Shown here piece by piece: positions 28,099-36,949 of a DNA stretch of 64,000 nucleotides (positions within the stretch are counted from its first letter, which is position 1; each line of letters starts with the position of its first letter). Position numbers and translations under genes: made by a program. Source of the stretch: Erysipelotrichaceae bacterium NK3D112 (GTDB lineage: Bacteria; Bacillota_I; Bacilli_A; Erysipelotrichales; Erysipelotrichaceae); NCBI GenBank assembly GCA_000701725.1, contig JNJQ01000001.1, forward strand, positions 186,001-250,000, read 5' to 3'. Below the pieces are notes generated by a model. It ran no database searches and was not told where the DNA came from. It saw nothing but the letters and a program-made list of their open reading frames with translations.

Positions 28099-28879
28099 GA
28101 AAATGCTGATTAAAACACTGGTCGCCCTGGCGATGATCGCGGTTGTCGTGCCGATTGCCTGGATCGGCGGCATCCCCATGCAGATACTGCTTGCGGTGAT
28201 CGGCGCTTTAGGCGCGTATGAGTGCGCGGCGCTGTTTGATACCAACAAATACATTATGGCGGCTCTTGGCTTTGCGGCGGTTGTCGGTCTTTATATGGCC
28301 CCGGCCAGCCATCTTGGCGCGGTTATCGCCTTATGGCTTGTCGTGCTGTTTGCCATTGAACTGATGGATGAAAGAATCACCACCGATCTTGTCGCCTATA
28401 TGTTTACGATGACAATGCTGATCGGTCTGGCAATCCGTTGCGTTCAGGTGCTTTATGCCGATCCGAAGACTGCTTTCTTCGTATTGATTTATATCGCCTG
28501 CGCATGTTTCGGATGCGATACCGGCGCATATTTCTTCGGCGTCTTCTTCGGCAAGCACAAGATGATTCCGCGTGTTTCCCCCAACAAGACATGGGAGGGC
28601 TCCGTCGGCGGCTATGCCACGGGTGCCATTCTTTCCTTTATCTTCGGCATGTTCTTCTGTGCGCATCTGCCGCTTGGCCTCAGAATTGCGGCAAGTCTGA
28701 TCCTGCCCGCGGTTGCCCAGCTTGGCGATCTTGCCTTCTCTTCGATCAAACGCAGATTCCAGATCAAGGATCTCGGCAATATTTTCCCGGGACACGGCGG
28801 TATGCTTGACCGCGTTGATTCGATTATTTTCTGCATGATGGTATTCAACGGATTAATGATCCTCTGGGGGCTCGCATGA
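28091..28879 (+). CDS. cdsA: Phosphatidate cytidylyltransferase
   Basis: A 262-residue integral membrane enzyme that makes CDP-diacylglycerol from phosphatidic acid and CTP. Six to eight hydrophobic segments are visible. The family signature is GDLAFSSIKRRFQIKDLGNIFPGHGGMLDRVDS near the C-terminus, and SPNKTWEGSVGG lies before it. It overlaps the end of uppS by 8 bases and dxr by 4. Confidence 0.95.
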   Translation: MNKKMLIKTLVALAMIAVVVPIAWIGGIPMQILLAVIGALGAYECAALFDTNKYIMAALGFAAVVGLYMAPASHLGAVIALWLVVLFAIELMDERITTDLVAYMFTMTMLIGLAIRCVQVLYADPKTAFFVLIYIACACFGCDTGAYFFGVFFGKHKMIPRVSPNKTWEGSVGGYATGAILSFIFGMFFCAHLPLGLRIAASLILPAVAQLGDLAFSSIKRRFQIKDLGNIFPGHGGMLDRVDSIIFCMMVFNGLMILWGLA

Positions 28880-30030
28880 AAAGATTAGTATTGCTTGGCG
28901 CCACCGGTTCCATCGGTGTGCAGACGGTTGATGTTGTTCTTCAGCATCCCGATCAGTTTGAAATCATCGCTTTAAGCGCAGGCAGAAACATCGCAAAGCT
29001 GCAGGAAATCCTGGCGGACATTCATCCGAAGCAGGTATGCGTGATGAAGGAAAGCGACGCGGCGGCACTGCATGAAACATATCCGGAAATCGATTTTGTG
29101 TGCGGGGATGAAGGACTCAATATCCTTGCAAAGCGCGATGATTATGATGTGCTGGTCAATGCCCTGGTCGGCTTTACCGGCTTCATGCCTACACTCTGCG
29201 CAATCCAAACAAATCACGATGTCGCTTTAGCCAACAAGGAAACCCTGGTTGTCGGGGGCGAACTGATCTATAAGGCCCTGCATGAGCACGGCCGTAAGCT
29301 TTATCCGATTGATTCCGAACATTCGGCGATCTTCCAGTGTCTGCAGGGAAACAGACGCTCCGATCTCAAACGTCTGATCATCACCGCCAGCGGCGGCAGC
29401 TTCCGCACAAAGACACGCGAGGAGCTCAAGGATGTCACGGTTGAGCAGGCACTTGCCCATCCCAACTGGTCGATGGGTGCGAAGATCACGATCGACAGCG
29501 CCGATATGATGAACAAGGGCTTTGAGGTCATGGAGGCCCACTGGCTCTTTGATGTGGATTATGATGATATCGATGTGCTGATGCACCGGGAGTCCGTGAT
29601 CCATTCGATGGTCGAATTCCGCGATCACAGCGTCATTGCCCAGCTTGGCGCGCCAGATATGAGACTGCCCATTCAGTATGCATTGACATGTCCCGACCGT
29701 TTCGAGTTGCATCAGGATGCGCCGCTCGATCTGGCGGAAATCGGCACACTTCATTTTGAAAAGCCGGATCTCAGAAGATTCCCGCTGCTTGGTCTTGCCT
29801 ATCAGGCAGGCCGCACAGGCGGCAGTATGCCGGCGGTCATGAATGCCGCAAACGAAGCGGCCAACCTCGCTTTCAGACAGGGAAAGATTCCTTTCCTGAA
29901 AATCGAGGACATTGTGATTTCGGCGGTCTACCGCTGCCCGTTCAAAGAGGTGAAGGATGTGAACGATCTCATCGAAGCCAACGGATGGGGTACAAAGTAC
30001 GCCGAGAAAGTGATTAACGGAGAGATCTGA
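28876..30030 (+). CDS. dxr: 1-deoxy-D-xylulose 5-phosphate reductoisomerase
   Basis: A 384-residue NADPH enzyme for the first committed step of the MEP isoprenoid pathway, giving MEP. NADPH-binding GATGSIGVQT at residues 7-16; substrate and metal residues in IDSEHSAIFQCL and ASGGSFRTKTREEL; the flexible loop region NWSMGAKITIDSADMMNKGFEVMEAHWLF. Presence shows use of the MEP and not the mevalonate route for at least this step. Overlaps cdsA (ATGA) and rseP. Confidence 0.97.
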   Translation: MKRLVLLGATGSIGVQTVDVVLQHPDQFEIIALSAGRNIAKLQEILADIHPKQVCVMKESDAAALHETYPEIDFVCGDEGLNILAKRDDYDVLVNALVGFTGFMPTLCAIQTNHDVALANKETLVVGGELIYKALHEHGRKLYPIDSEHSAIFQCLQGNRRSDLKRLIITASGGSFRTKTREELKDVTVEQALAHPNWSMGAKITIDSADMMNKGFEVMEAHWLFDVDYDDIDVLMHRESVIHSMVEFRDHSVIAQLGAPDMRLPIQYALTCPDRFELHQDAPLDLAEIGTLHFEKPDLRRFPLLGLAYQAGRTGGSMPAVMNAANEAANLAFRQGKIPFLKIEDIVISAVYRCPFKEVKDVNDLIEANGWGTKYAEKVINGEI

Positions 30031-31091
30031 TGACAATTATTTATTTTCTGATTCTCCTTTCCCTGATTATCGTGATCCATGAAGCGGGCCATCTGATGGC
30101 CGCAAAGAAATTCGGCGTGTATTGCTATGAATTCGCCTTCGGCATGGGTCCGCTGCTGTTTCAGAAACAGGGCAAGGAAACAAAATATTCCATCCGCGCC
30201 ATTCCCATCGGCGGCTATGTTTCCATGGCCGGGGAAGCGGACGGGGATGAGATGTATCCCGATATTGAGGTTGAGGACAGCCGCAGGCTGATCAACAAGC
30301 CATGGTGGCAGAAAATCATTATCATGCTGGCAGGGGTGTTCATGAACTTCCTGCTTGCGTGGGTGATCTTCTCATTAAGCATTCTGTCCGCAGGTGCTTT
30401 CCAGACACCTGCCAAGGCCGTTGTTGACCGGGTGGTCGCGGGTTCTCCCGCCGAAGAAGCAGGTTTCCAAAGCGGTGACATCATCAAAAAGGTCACCAAG
30501 GCAGACGGCAGTTCCGTCTCCCCGAAGACCTACATTGACATGCAGACATTCTCTGCCGGGTATGATGGCGAAGAGGTCTATACGGTTGAAAGAAACGGCG
30601 AGCTGATCGACATCGCCGTCACACCACGCTATGACGAGGAAGCCGATGCATATCTGATCGGTATCGTCGGTCCGGCCGGTGATCTCAATAAAGTGAACCT
30701 GCTCAACTGCTGGTATTACGGTGTGGTTGAGATGGGCATTATCGCAAGACTTCTGCTGACGACTTTGATCGGTCTCTTCCGCGGCTTCGGACTTTCCAAT
30801 GTGTCCGGTCCCATCGGCATTTATCAGGCGACCGAAACCTACGCCTCGCTTGGCTTTGCCAGCTTCATGTTACTGGTGGCGCAGCTTTCGCTCAATGTCG
30901 GCATCTTCAATCTGCTGCCGCTGCCGGTGCTCGATGGCGGCCAGGTGGTGATCACTTTGGCTGAAGCGATCACAGGCAAACCTGTTAATCAGAAGGTGAA
31001 AATCGGTCTGATGGCAGCCTGCTGGGTATTGCTGATCGGCTTCATGCTGTTTGTCACATGGAATGATATTTCCAGACTGTTCGCTAACTAA
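30030..31091 (+). CDS. rseP: RIP metalloprotease RseP/RasP (site-2 protease)
   Basis: A 353-residue intramembrane zinc protease. The active-site HEAGH lies in the first helix (about residue 18) and the third ligand region is LPLPVLDGGQVV (about 300). A PDZ domain covers about residues 125-200 (VVAGSPAEEAGFQSGDIIKKV). In Bacillus, RasP cleaves anti-sigma factors and signal-peptide remnants; the anti-sigma factor at 2420 would be a natural client here, but that is inference. Last gene of its operon. Confidence 0.96.
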   Translation: MTIIYFLILLSLIIVIHEAGHLMAAKKFGVYCYEFAFGMGPLLFQKQGKETKYSIRAIPIGGYVSMAGEADGDEMYPDIEVEDSRRLINKPWWQKIIIMLAGVFMNFLLAWVIFSLSILSAGAFQTPAKAVVDRVVAGSPAEEAGFQSGDIIKKVTKADGSSVSPKTYIDMQTFSAGYDGEEVYTVERNGELIDIAVTPRYDEEADAYLIGIVGPAGDLNKVNLLNCWYYGVVEMGIIARLLLTTLIGLFRGFGLSNVSGPIGIYQATETYASLGFASFMLLVAQLSLNVGIFNLLPLPVLDGGQVVITLAEAITGKPVNQKVKIGLMAACWVLLIGFMLFVTWNDISRLFAN

Positions 31092-31101
31092 TATCAACTA
31101 A

Positions 31102-31142
31102 AAAAGGGCATCCGCCGCATGATTCACGGTGAATGTCCTTTT
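31102..31142. terminator. Bidirectional terminator between rseP and nagA
   Basis: AAAAGGGCAT / ATGTCCTTTT stem (one G/T pair) with A and T tracts on both sides, so it can stop both converging transcripts. Confidence 0.85.
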
Positions 31143-31152
31143 GTTTTGAAAT

Positions 31153-32289
31153 TCAGAACTGTGCTTTGCCTTTGCAGTAAACTTCCGCAAGCGAATAATC
31201 ATCATTGAGAATGGCAAGATCCGCATCGTATCCGGTTTCGATTTTTCCGATGGTATCATCCATGCCGAGCAGTCTTGCCGGATTGATTGTGCAGGCATTG
31301 ACCGCCTTGTCAAAGGGAACCAGCGCCCGTTCAACCAGATTGCGAAGTCCTTCGTTCATTTTCATCGTGGAGCCGGCAAGGTTCTTTTCCTTTACCAGAT
31401 GTGCGCTGCCGTCCGGATAAATCTCAATCTCGTGTCCGCCGAAGAGGAACTTTGTGCCGGTCTCAAATCCCTTGCACATCAGCGAATCGGAAATCATGAT
31501 GGCCTTGTCGGCATTTTTTGCCTCAAAGAACATATGCAGCGCCTGCGGGGTGGAATGATTGCAGTCGCAGATGATCTCACTGTAAAGATCGCTCAATCGG
31601 AAGGCCGCTCCGACAAGACCGTTTTCACGGTGCTTCAAAGGGGTCATCGCGTTGAATGTGTGGGTGATGGATTTCGCGCCGTTGGCCGCCGCGATCACTG
31701 CCTGCTCATAAGTTGCCGCAGAATGTCCCATGGAAACAACCACGCCGTTTGACGCCGCGTGCCGGGTGAGGGCAAGGTCCTCATCATGTTCGGGGGCCAG
31801 GGTGATCACTTTGATCAGCCCGTCAGCCGCTTTCTGATATTCCTCAAATTCTTCGATGGAAGGGGGAACGATCGCTTCGGGGGGCTGGGCTCCCTTGTAG
31901 TTCATATCCAGATAGGGGCCTTCAAAATGAATGCCGAGAATGCGCGCGCCTTCATAGCCGCCTTTGACCACATCCGCGACATTGCGCACCGCCTTGAGAA
32001 GCACTTCCTTTTTCTCGGTGACGGTTGTGGCAAGAAAACCTGTAACGCCTTCATGGACAATTCCCTTTGTCCAGTTTCTCAGTCCTTCCGGTTCGCCATA
32101 GTTTGTGTCAAAGCCATAGGCGCCATGGCAGTGGATGTCAATGAAGCCCGGCAGGATGCGCTTTGATTCATAGTCGATGTCAGCTTCATTGTCGTAGTTC
32201 AGTATCCGGGTGATCTTTCCGTCTTCAATTTCAATGCATGCCGGAAAGAGATCGCCGTACAGATAAACTCTTTCACTTCTGATCCGCAT
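31153..32289 (-). CDS. nagA: N-acetylglucosamine-6-phosphate deacetylase
   Basis: A 378-residue amidohydrolase that removes acetate from GlcNAc-6-phosphate in amino-sugar use and cell-wall recycling. Metal and substrate residues: DIHCHGAYGFDTN (about residue 53), HFEGPYLDM (about 123), GHSAATYEQ (about 190), THTFNAMTPLKHRENG (about 212) and the catalytic Asp in MISDSLMCKG (about 270). GAGGT lies 8 bases before ATG. It is divergent from a mannose-family PTS, which suggests that the PTS imports an amino sugar. No nagB is adjacent. Confidence 0.95.
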   Translation of the reverse strand: MRIRSERVYLYGDLFPACIEIEDGKITRILNYDNEADIDYESKRILPGFIDIHCHGAYGFDTNYGEPEGLRNWTKGIVHEGVTGFLATTVTEKKEVLLKAVRNVADVVKGGYEGARILGIHFEGPYLDMNYKGAQPPEAIVPPSIEEFEEYQKAADGLIKVITLAPEHDEDLALTRHAASNGVVVSMGHSAATYEQAVIAAANGAKSITHTFNAMTPLKHRENGLVGAAFRLSDLYSEIICDCNHSTPQALHMFFEAKNADKAIMISDSLMCKGFETGTKFLFGGHEIEIYPDGSAHLVKEKNLAGSTMKMNEGLRNLVERALVPFDKAVNACTINPARLLGMDDTIGKIETGYDADLAILNDDYSLAEVYCKGKAQF

Positions 32290-32308
32290 AAGTACTTACC
32301 TCAATATC

Positions 32309-32314
32309 ATTATA
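32309..32314 (-). promoter_or_regulatory. -10 box of nagA
   Basis: TATAAT on the minus strand, 20 bases before the nagA start codon. Its upstream side is covered by the inverted repeat at 32315-32339. Confidence 0.6.
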
Positions 32315-32339
32315 CGCAAACATCAGCGCGCCGTTTGCG
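32315..32339. promoter_or_regulatory. Inverted repeat in the nagA/PTS divergent region
   Basis: CGCAAAC-N11-GTTTGCG, perfect 7-bp arms, adjoining the nagA -10 box. Its position suits an operator for a regulator of nagA, and perhaps of the divergent PTS operon. The regulator gene is not in the window. Confidence 0.5.
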
Positions 32340-32377
32340 AAAGAAACATGATTGAGAGTGAATAATGGCACTGCAAT

Positions 32378-32387
32378 TGATATAATA
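32378..32387 (+). promoter_or_regulatory. -10 region of the PTS operon
   Basis: TTGATATAAT, an extended -10 of TGN-TATAAT form, 22 bases before the IIA start codon. No clear -35 box. Confidence 0.65.
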
Positions 32388-32409
32388 ACGTGCGAAGGGG
32401 GACAGATTT

Positions 32410-32835
32410 ATGATTGGTGTGATTGTGACCGGACACGGGAAATTCGCCTCGGGCATGGAGAGCGCATTGAAGCTTCTGGCCGGACGTCCCGAAAAGTTCA
32501 CGTCAGTTGATTTCAGGCAGGAGGATACGATCGATGATCTGGAATTCCGTCTGCGCGATGCGATCCGCGATATGAGTGAATGCACCGGCATTCTGATCCT
32601 GGCGGACATCTATGAAGGCGCTCCGTACCGGGAGTCCATCGAAATGAAAGAGAAAATGGCACCGCAGAAAATCGAAGTTGTGACAGGTGTCAATCTGGGC
32701 ATGCTGATGCAGGTGAATCTTTCCAGAGGCTATGTATCCGATGTTTCGGATCTGGCTGATCTTGCCATCCTGGAAGGCAAAAAGCAGGTGCTCAAATTTG
32801 AATACAGTGAATCGGAAGACGTCTATGACGACTGA
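32410..32835 (+). CDS. PTS mannose-family IIA component
   Basis: A 141-residue cytoplasmic phosphocarrier of the mannose/fructose/N-acetylgalactosamine PTS family. The phosphorylated histidine is in VTGHGKFASGM (His 9), and ILADIYEGAPYRESIEM is the family segment at about residue 65. It would take phosphate from HPr and hand it to a IIB protein. A GGGGG-type ribosome site precedes ATG. No IIB gene is found in this operon, which is IIA-IIC-IID. Confidence 0.92.
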   Translation: MIGVIVTGHGKFASGMESALKLLAGRPEKFTSVDFRQEDTIDDLEFRLRDAIRDMSECTGILILADIYEGAPYRESIEMKEKMAPQKIEVVTGVNLGMLMQVNLSRGYVSDVSDLADLAILEGKKQVLKFEYSESEDVYDD

Positions 32836-32856
32836 TTCACGGGAGGTAGTTATTGC

Positions 32857-33639
32857 ATGAATTTTCTGATCTTCATCCTCGCCTTTGTCATGGCAGCCGA
32901 TGAAAACACATGCACGCGCGTGCTGCACAGGCCGCTGGTTGCGTGCACGCTGTTTGCGGCGGTGCTTGGCAATGCGCCGGTGGGACTGGCGGCGGGAGCG
33001 GTGCTTGAAATGAGCGCCATCGCTTTCGATATCGGCAGACCGTCAAACTATATACTCGCATCTCTGGCAGCTGCTTTGCTTGCGGTCAACGGAACTGATG
33101 GGGCAAGTGCAGCCATGATGGCTTCCGCATTCTTCTTGGCGGGTCTTCTGATCAAGAGCGCAGTCTCACTGATCACAACAGCATTGCTGCCAAGTGCCCG
33201 CAAAGCTGCTGAAAAGCGCGATGAGAAGGGCCTCTTCGCCGGTGTGCTTGTTTCCGTACTGCTTTATGGCATCGTCTTTGGGGCAGCGGCCATGTGGATG
33301 GCATCCTTTGGCGAAACAGCGGCAGACAGTGTAAACGAAATCATTGAAACCAACGGCTGGATTCTCAGCGTTCTTCATACCGCGGCAGTTCTTGTCAGCG
33401 CCATCGGTATCGCGGTGCTGTTCAGAAATCTTTCCGGAAACAGAATTCCGGGCGCTTTCATGGGCGGCTTTGCGATGGCTGCGGTATTATGCGCCATCGG
33501 CCTTGACAGCGCGGCGGCGATTCTCTGCGGCATGGCTGCTTTCGGCATCGGCGCGTTTGATTATCATCTGCGCGCGGTGAACAATGACAAGCCCGCCGAA
33601 ACAAAGGAAATCAAAAAAGGAGGTGCGCAATGGTGGTAG
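32857..33639 (+). CDS. PTS mannose-family IIC component
   Basis: A 260-residue membrane permease subunit with about seven hydrophobic segments and the family start FLIFILAFVMAADENTCTRVLHRPLVACTLFAAVLGN. With IID it forms the sugar channel. Its C-terminal end (NDKPAETKEIKKG) is a charged cytoplasmic tail. GGAGGT precedes the ATG and the 3' end overlaps IID by 10 bases. Confidence 0.9.
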   Translation: MNFLIFILAFVMAADENTCTRVLHRPLVACTLFAAVLGNAPVGLAAGAVLEMSAIAFDIGRPSNYILASLAAALLAVNGTDGASAAMMASAFFLAGLLIKSAVSLITTALLPSARKAAEKRDEKGLFAGVLVSVLLYGIVFGAAAMWMASFGETAADSVNEIIETNGWILSVLHTAAVLVSAIGIAVLFRNLSGNRIPGAFMGGFAMAAVLCAIGLDSAAAILCGMAAFGIGAFDYHLRAVNNDKPAETKEIKKGGAQWW

Positions 33640-34499
33640 GAACCGGTGTTTATAAAAACACAGACGAAGCGTATCCGCTCGATAAGAAAACCCTCGGCAA
33701 AGTCGCACTCAGAAGTCTGCTTGGCGCCGGGGCGAAGAATGCCGAAACATCCGAGTCAATCGGCTGGGCATGGTCTTTGATGCCGGCATTGAAAAAGATC
33801 CATACCGATGAGGAGGATCTCAGCCTTGCCATGGGCCATCATCTGGAATATGTCAATGCGGCAGGGCCGTTTGCGACATTTGCGATGGGCGTCGTGCTCG
33901 CGCTGGAACAGCAGAAGGCTGAACCTGAAACCATCCGCAGTGTGCGCACCGCTTTGGCTTCCGCATGCGACGGTCTTGGACTGTCAATGTTCCGCTATCT
34001 GCTTGTGCCTTTTATCGCCGCGATCTGTTGCGCACTTGCGGCAAACGGCAGTATGGCCGGTGTGTTTGTGATGATTCTAGCATGTGCTCTTGTAAGCATC
34101 GCATGCCGTATGATCCTGATCAATATCGGTTATGCAAAAGGTGTTCGGGCTGCTGAATCCTTTATGAAACATGCCGAAGAGCTCAAACATGCATCCCGTC
34201 TTGCCGGTGTGTTCATGCTTGGCGCGATTACGGTGATCGTGGCATCACAGCTCAACCTCTCCGCTTCCTTCACAACCGATGCCAGTGTAATCGAACTGAA
34301 TCATCTGCTTGCTTATACGCTGCCGGGCTTCGCCGGTCTTGCGGCAGTATGCGCAGCGTATCAGCTTCTGGCAAAGAAGAACCGCTCCCTTGCCTTCACA
34401 CTGATTGTGTTTGTGCTTGCGGCGCTGATTCTTGTCATGCTTGGCTTTGCGGGCGATTATGCATCACCGCTTGCGCTGCCCTGGATATACAGAGGTTAA
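33630..34499 (+). CDS. PTS mannose-family IID component
   Basis: A 289-residue subunit of the mannose-family PTS permease. The cytoplasmic N-terminal two thirds include GWAWSLMPALKKIHTDEEDLSLAMGHHLEYVNAAGPFATFAMGVVLALEQQ, the IID signature region with the conserved paired His. The C-terminal part contains several membrane helices. AAAGGAGGTG lies before ATG. The operon ends here with a terminator. Confidence 0.92.
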   Translation: MVVGTGVYKNTDEAYPLDKKTLGKVALRSLLGAGAKNAETSESIGWAWSLMPALKKIHTDEEDLSLAMGHHLEYVNAAGPFATFAMGVVLALEQQKAEPETIRSVRTALASACDGLGLSMFRYLLVPFIAAICCALAANGSMAGVFVMILACALVSIACRMILINIGYAKGVRAAESFMKHAEELKHASRLAGVFMLGAITVIVASQLNLSASFTTDASVIELNHLLAYTLPGFAGLAAVCAAYQLLAKKNRSLAFTLIVFVLAALILVMLGFAGDYASPLALPWIYRG

Positions 34500-34524
34500 A
34501 GATCCTTTCCGAAGGATCTTTTTT
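34498..34524 (+). terminator. Terminator of the PTS operon
   Basis: AAAGATCCTT-TCCG-AAGGATCTTT perfect stem with T tract. Confidence 0.92.
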
Positions 34525-34541
34525 CAAAAAAGGAGAAGACA

Positions 34542-35054
34542 ATGATTGAACTGAAACCATGGCCGCTCTCCTATGAGGCGATGAATTCACTTTACGCGGA
34601 CGCTGATCAAAGCAAGTGCCTGGTGCAGCTGCCGGTGCCGCTGGAAAGGGCCGCCACATTCCGCTATCTGCAGGCGGTCAACACCGGCGTATCCAACGGA
34701 CGTCCGTTTATCGCCTGTGCGATCATGCTGGATGAGACACTGATCGGAAAGATCGAGCTCTCCCGCTATGAGTCATATGACAGTGAGCTGGATATCATTC
34801 TGAAAAAGCAATACTGCCGCAAAGGCTATGGCTCAAAGGCGCTTGCATTGCTGGAAGAAACGGTTCGTGAGCAGAACTGGTGCCGCTCGATTTACGCCTA
34901 TGTGGATACGGAGAATATCCCGGCGGGAAAGATGCTGGCAAAAAACGGATATGAAATGGGCCGCTTCTTCAGCGCCGATGTGATGATTCCTTCCGAAGGA
35001 AATTACATCATGCGTACCAGACGCGGATGTGAAATGAGAAAAATATTTGAGTAA
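34542..35054 (+). CDS. GNAT-family N-acetyltransferase
   Basis: A 170-residue acetyltransferase. The acetyl-CoA loop is seen in KKQYCRKGYGSKALALLEETV (R-K-G-Y-G, about residue 100), after the beta-strand segment SELDIIL; the C-terminal part VDTENIPAGKMLAKNGYEMGRFF matches the RimJ/RimL-like branch, which acetylates protein N-termini or small molecules. The substrate cannot be told. Good ribosome site AGGAG. It stands alone between two terminators. Confidence 0.88.
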   Translation: MIELKPWPLSYEAMNSLYADADQSKCLVQLPVPLERAATFRYLQAVNTGVSNGRPFIACAIMLDETLIGKIELSRYESYDSELDIILKKQYCRKGYGSKALALLEETVREQNWCRSIYAYVDTENIPAGKMLAKNGYEMGRFFSADVMIPSEGNYIMRTRRGCEMRKIFE

Positions 35055-35075
35055 GACGCGGAAATGCGTCTTTTT
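35053..35075 (+). terminator. Terminator after the acetyltransferase gene
   Basis: AAGACGC / GCGTCTT stem with a 6-base loop and a T5 tract. Confidence 0.85.
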
Positions 35076-35104
35076 CAGACAATACTCTTTACGGAGGATT
35101 CCGT

Positions 35105-35809
35105 ATGAGTATGATCAAAGAAGTTCCGCCCCATAACAAACCGCGTGAAAAGGCAATGCGCTATGGTGTGCGCTCACTTTCCGGCAGCGAGCTGATCGCC
35201 CTGATACTGCGCAGCGGTCCGAAAGGATCGAGCGTTCTGGAAACAGCCGATGAGCTTTTGAATCTTTCGAAAGGCTTTGGCGGTCTTTCGAAGATGAGTC
35301 TTGGGGAAATGTGCAAAGTGAAGGGGATCTCAAAGGTGAAGGCGCTAGAATTGCTGGCATGTTTTGAAATCAGCCGGCGGGCATTTGCGGAAAGCACCGC
35401 TGAAATGGATGTGATCCGCAATGCAGAACAGGTGGTGCGCTGGCTTCAGAGAGAAATCGGTTCTGATCTGCAGGAGAAGTTCATGGTGATCTATCTGGAT
35501 CACAGAAACAGGATCATTTCCTCAAAGGTTCTCTTTGTCGGCACGATCAATGAATCAAGGGTTTATCCCCGTGAGATTTTCCGTGAGGCGCTCTTAAGCG
35601 GGGCGAGCGGAATGATTCTTGTCCACAATCATCCCGGTGAGGATCCGACCCCGAGCTTTCAAGATATCGCCCTTACCGAGCGGATGGTCAGTGCCGGCAG
35701 GCTGATGGGAATCCGTGTGCTGGATCATCTGATCATCACCCGCACCGGCTGGCTGTCCATGGCGGACGAAAGCTTTCTGCAGGGCATGGAAGATATGAGC
35801 GAAAATTGA
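35105..35809 (+). CDS. radC: RadC/YeeS-type JAB domain protein
   Basis: A 234-residue RadC-family protein. The N-terminal helix-hairpin-helix part (EMCKVKGISKVKALELLA, about residues 62-79) is followed by a JAB/MPN domain with the JAMM metal motif LVHNHPGEDPTPSFQD at about residue 178. In spite of the name, a role in DNA repair is doubtful; a function in competence or stress has been proposed in other species. GGAGG lies 7 bases before ATG. Confidence 0.93.
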   Translation: MSMIKEVPPHNKPREKAMRYGVRSLSGSELIALILRSGPKGSSVLETADELLNLSKGFGGLSKMSLGEMCKVKGISKVKALELLACFEISRRAFAESTAEMDVIRNAEQVVRWLQREIGSDLQEKFMVIYLDHRNRIISSKVLFVGTINESRVYPREIFREALLSGASGMILVHNHPGEDPTPSFQDIALTERMVSAGRLMGIRVLDHLIITRTGWLSMADESFLQGMEDMSEN

Positions 35810-35815
35810 TATAAT
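35806..35815 (+). promoter_or_regulatory. -10 region before the AI-2E gene
   Basis: TTGATATAAT overlapping the radC stop codon. Start of transcription near 35822, about 12 bases before the ATG at 35834. Confidence 0.6.
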
Positions 35816-35833
35816 TAATTGAGGTTTTTCGGT

Positions 35834-36949
35834 ATGGATTTATTAAGCAGGATGATGCAGAAACTCAGGGATGATTTCTCAATCCGCAGTCTGGTCAGGA
35901 TTGTGCTTTTTCTTGCGGCTGTGTTTCTACTGCAGAACACCTGGTCGTTCCTGACGGGAATTGTCAGGCTCTTATGGCATGCGGTGCGTCCGTTCTTCTG
36001 GGGCTTTGTGATTGCCTATATCCTGCACAGACCGATCAATTATCTGGAGAATCATAAGATTTCAAGAAAAGTTGCCATTCCGTTGATTTATCTTGTGCTC
36101 TTCGGCATCTTTGTCTGGCTGATTTACTCCATGGTACCGATGCTTGTGTCAAGATTCTCAGATTTCATCAATACAATGATCAACAGTGTCAGATGGCTGC
36201 GTGACACGATCGTGACAAGCTATACCGGTCCGGGCGGCAGCTGGATTTCCAATATGATCGATTCATCTCTGGAAGCTTTGACCGATGTCAAAGCATTGTT
36301 CCCGTCTGTCTCCACGATCATTCCGAATTTTGTCTCCGGCATGTTAAACGCATTGATTCTCGGACTCATCTCCACGATCATCTCGATCTTCATGAGCTTT
36401 GAGTGGGACCAGATCCGCTATCATACGATCGTGTTCTCATTGCGCATCTCACGCAGATTCCACCGCTGTCTGTTTGCGGTCAATGAGGATCTGACGGATT
36501 ATCTTGGCAGTATGATCATCCTGATGGGTATCCGCTTTGTTGAATACTCGCTGGTCTATCTGCTGATCGGACACCCCGACTGGCTGATTCTCGGCCTTGC
36601 CACGGCGATTTCCCTGATCATTCCGTATGTCGGTCCGACGTCCGTCAATACCGTCGGTATTCTCAGCGCACTGCAGCTGCCCACATTCAATGTGGTGCTG
36701 TTAATCGCATTGATCGTGATTCTGGCGCAGATCGATGAATACGTGATCACGCCGATGGTTCATTCACACAATCTCAAACTGTCCCCGATGTGGATTCTCT
36801 TCTCCATCTTCGCATCCAGCACATTATTCGGGGTAGGAGGATTTATCATCGCGATCCCGATGTATCTGATCATCCGGACCGTGATCCGCATGTATCTGGA
36901 AATGGATGCGGAGGAAATGCTGAAACCGCAGAAGGAGGAAACCGCATGA
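35834..36949 (+). CDS. AI-2E-family transporter-like membrane protein
   Basis: A 371-residue integral membrane protein of the AI-2E (formerly UPF0118/PerM) family, seven to eight helices. The C-terminal family block is ATAISLIIPYVGPTSVNTVGILSALQ followed by DEYVITPMVHSHNLKLSPMWILFSI. Members export varied compounds or act as Na+/H+ antiporters; the substrate is unknown. Start ATG 35834 has GAGG 9 bases upstream. It overlaps the lipoprotein gene as ATGA. Confidence 0.9.
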   Translation: MDLLSRMMQKLRDDFSIRSLVRIVLFLAAVFLLQNTWSFLTGIVRLLWHAVRPFFWGFVIAYILHRPINYLENHKISRKVAIPLIYLVLFGIFVWLIYSMVPMLVSRFSDFINTMINSVRWLRDTIVTSYTGPGGSWISNMIDSSLEALTDVKALFPSVSTIIPNFVSGMLNALILGLISTIISIFMSFEWDQIRYHTIVFSLRISRRFHRCLFAVNEDLTDYLGSMIILMGIRFVEYSLVYLLIGHPDWLILGLATAISLIIPYVGPTSVNTVGILSALQLPTFNVVLLIALIVILAQIDEYVITPMVHSHNLKLSPMWILFSIFASSTLFGVGGFIIAIPMYLIIRTVIRMYLEMDAEEMLKPQKEETA

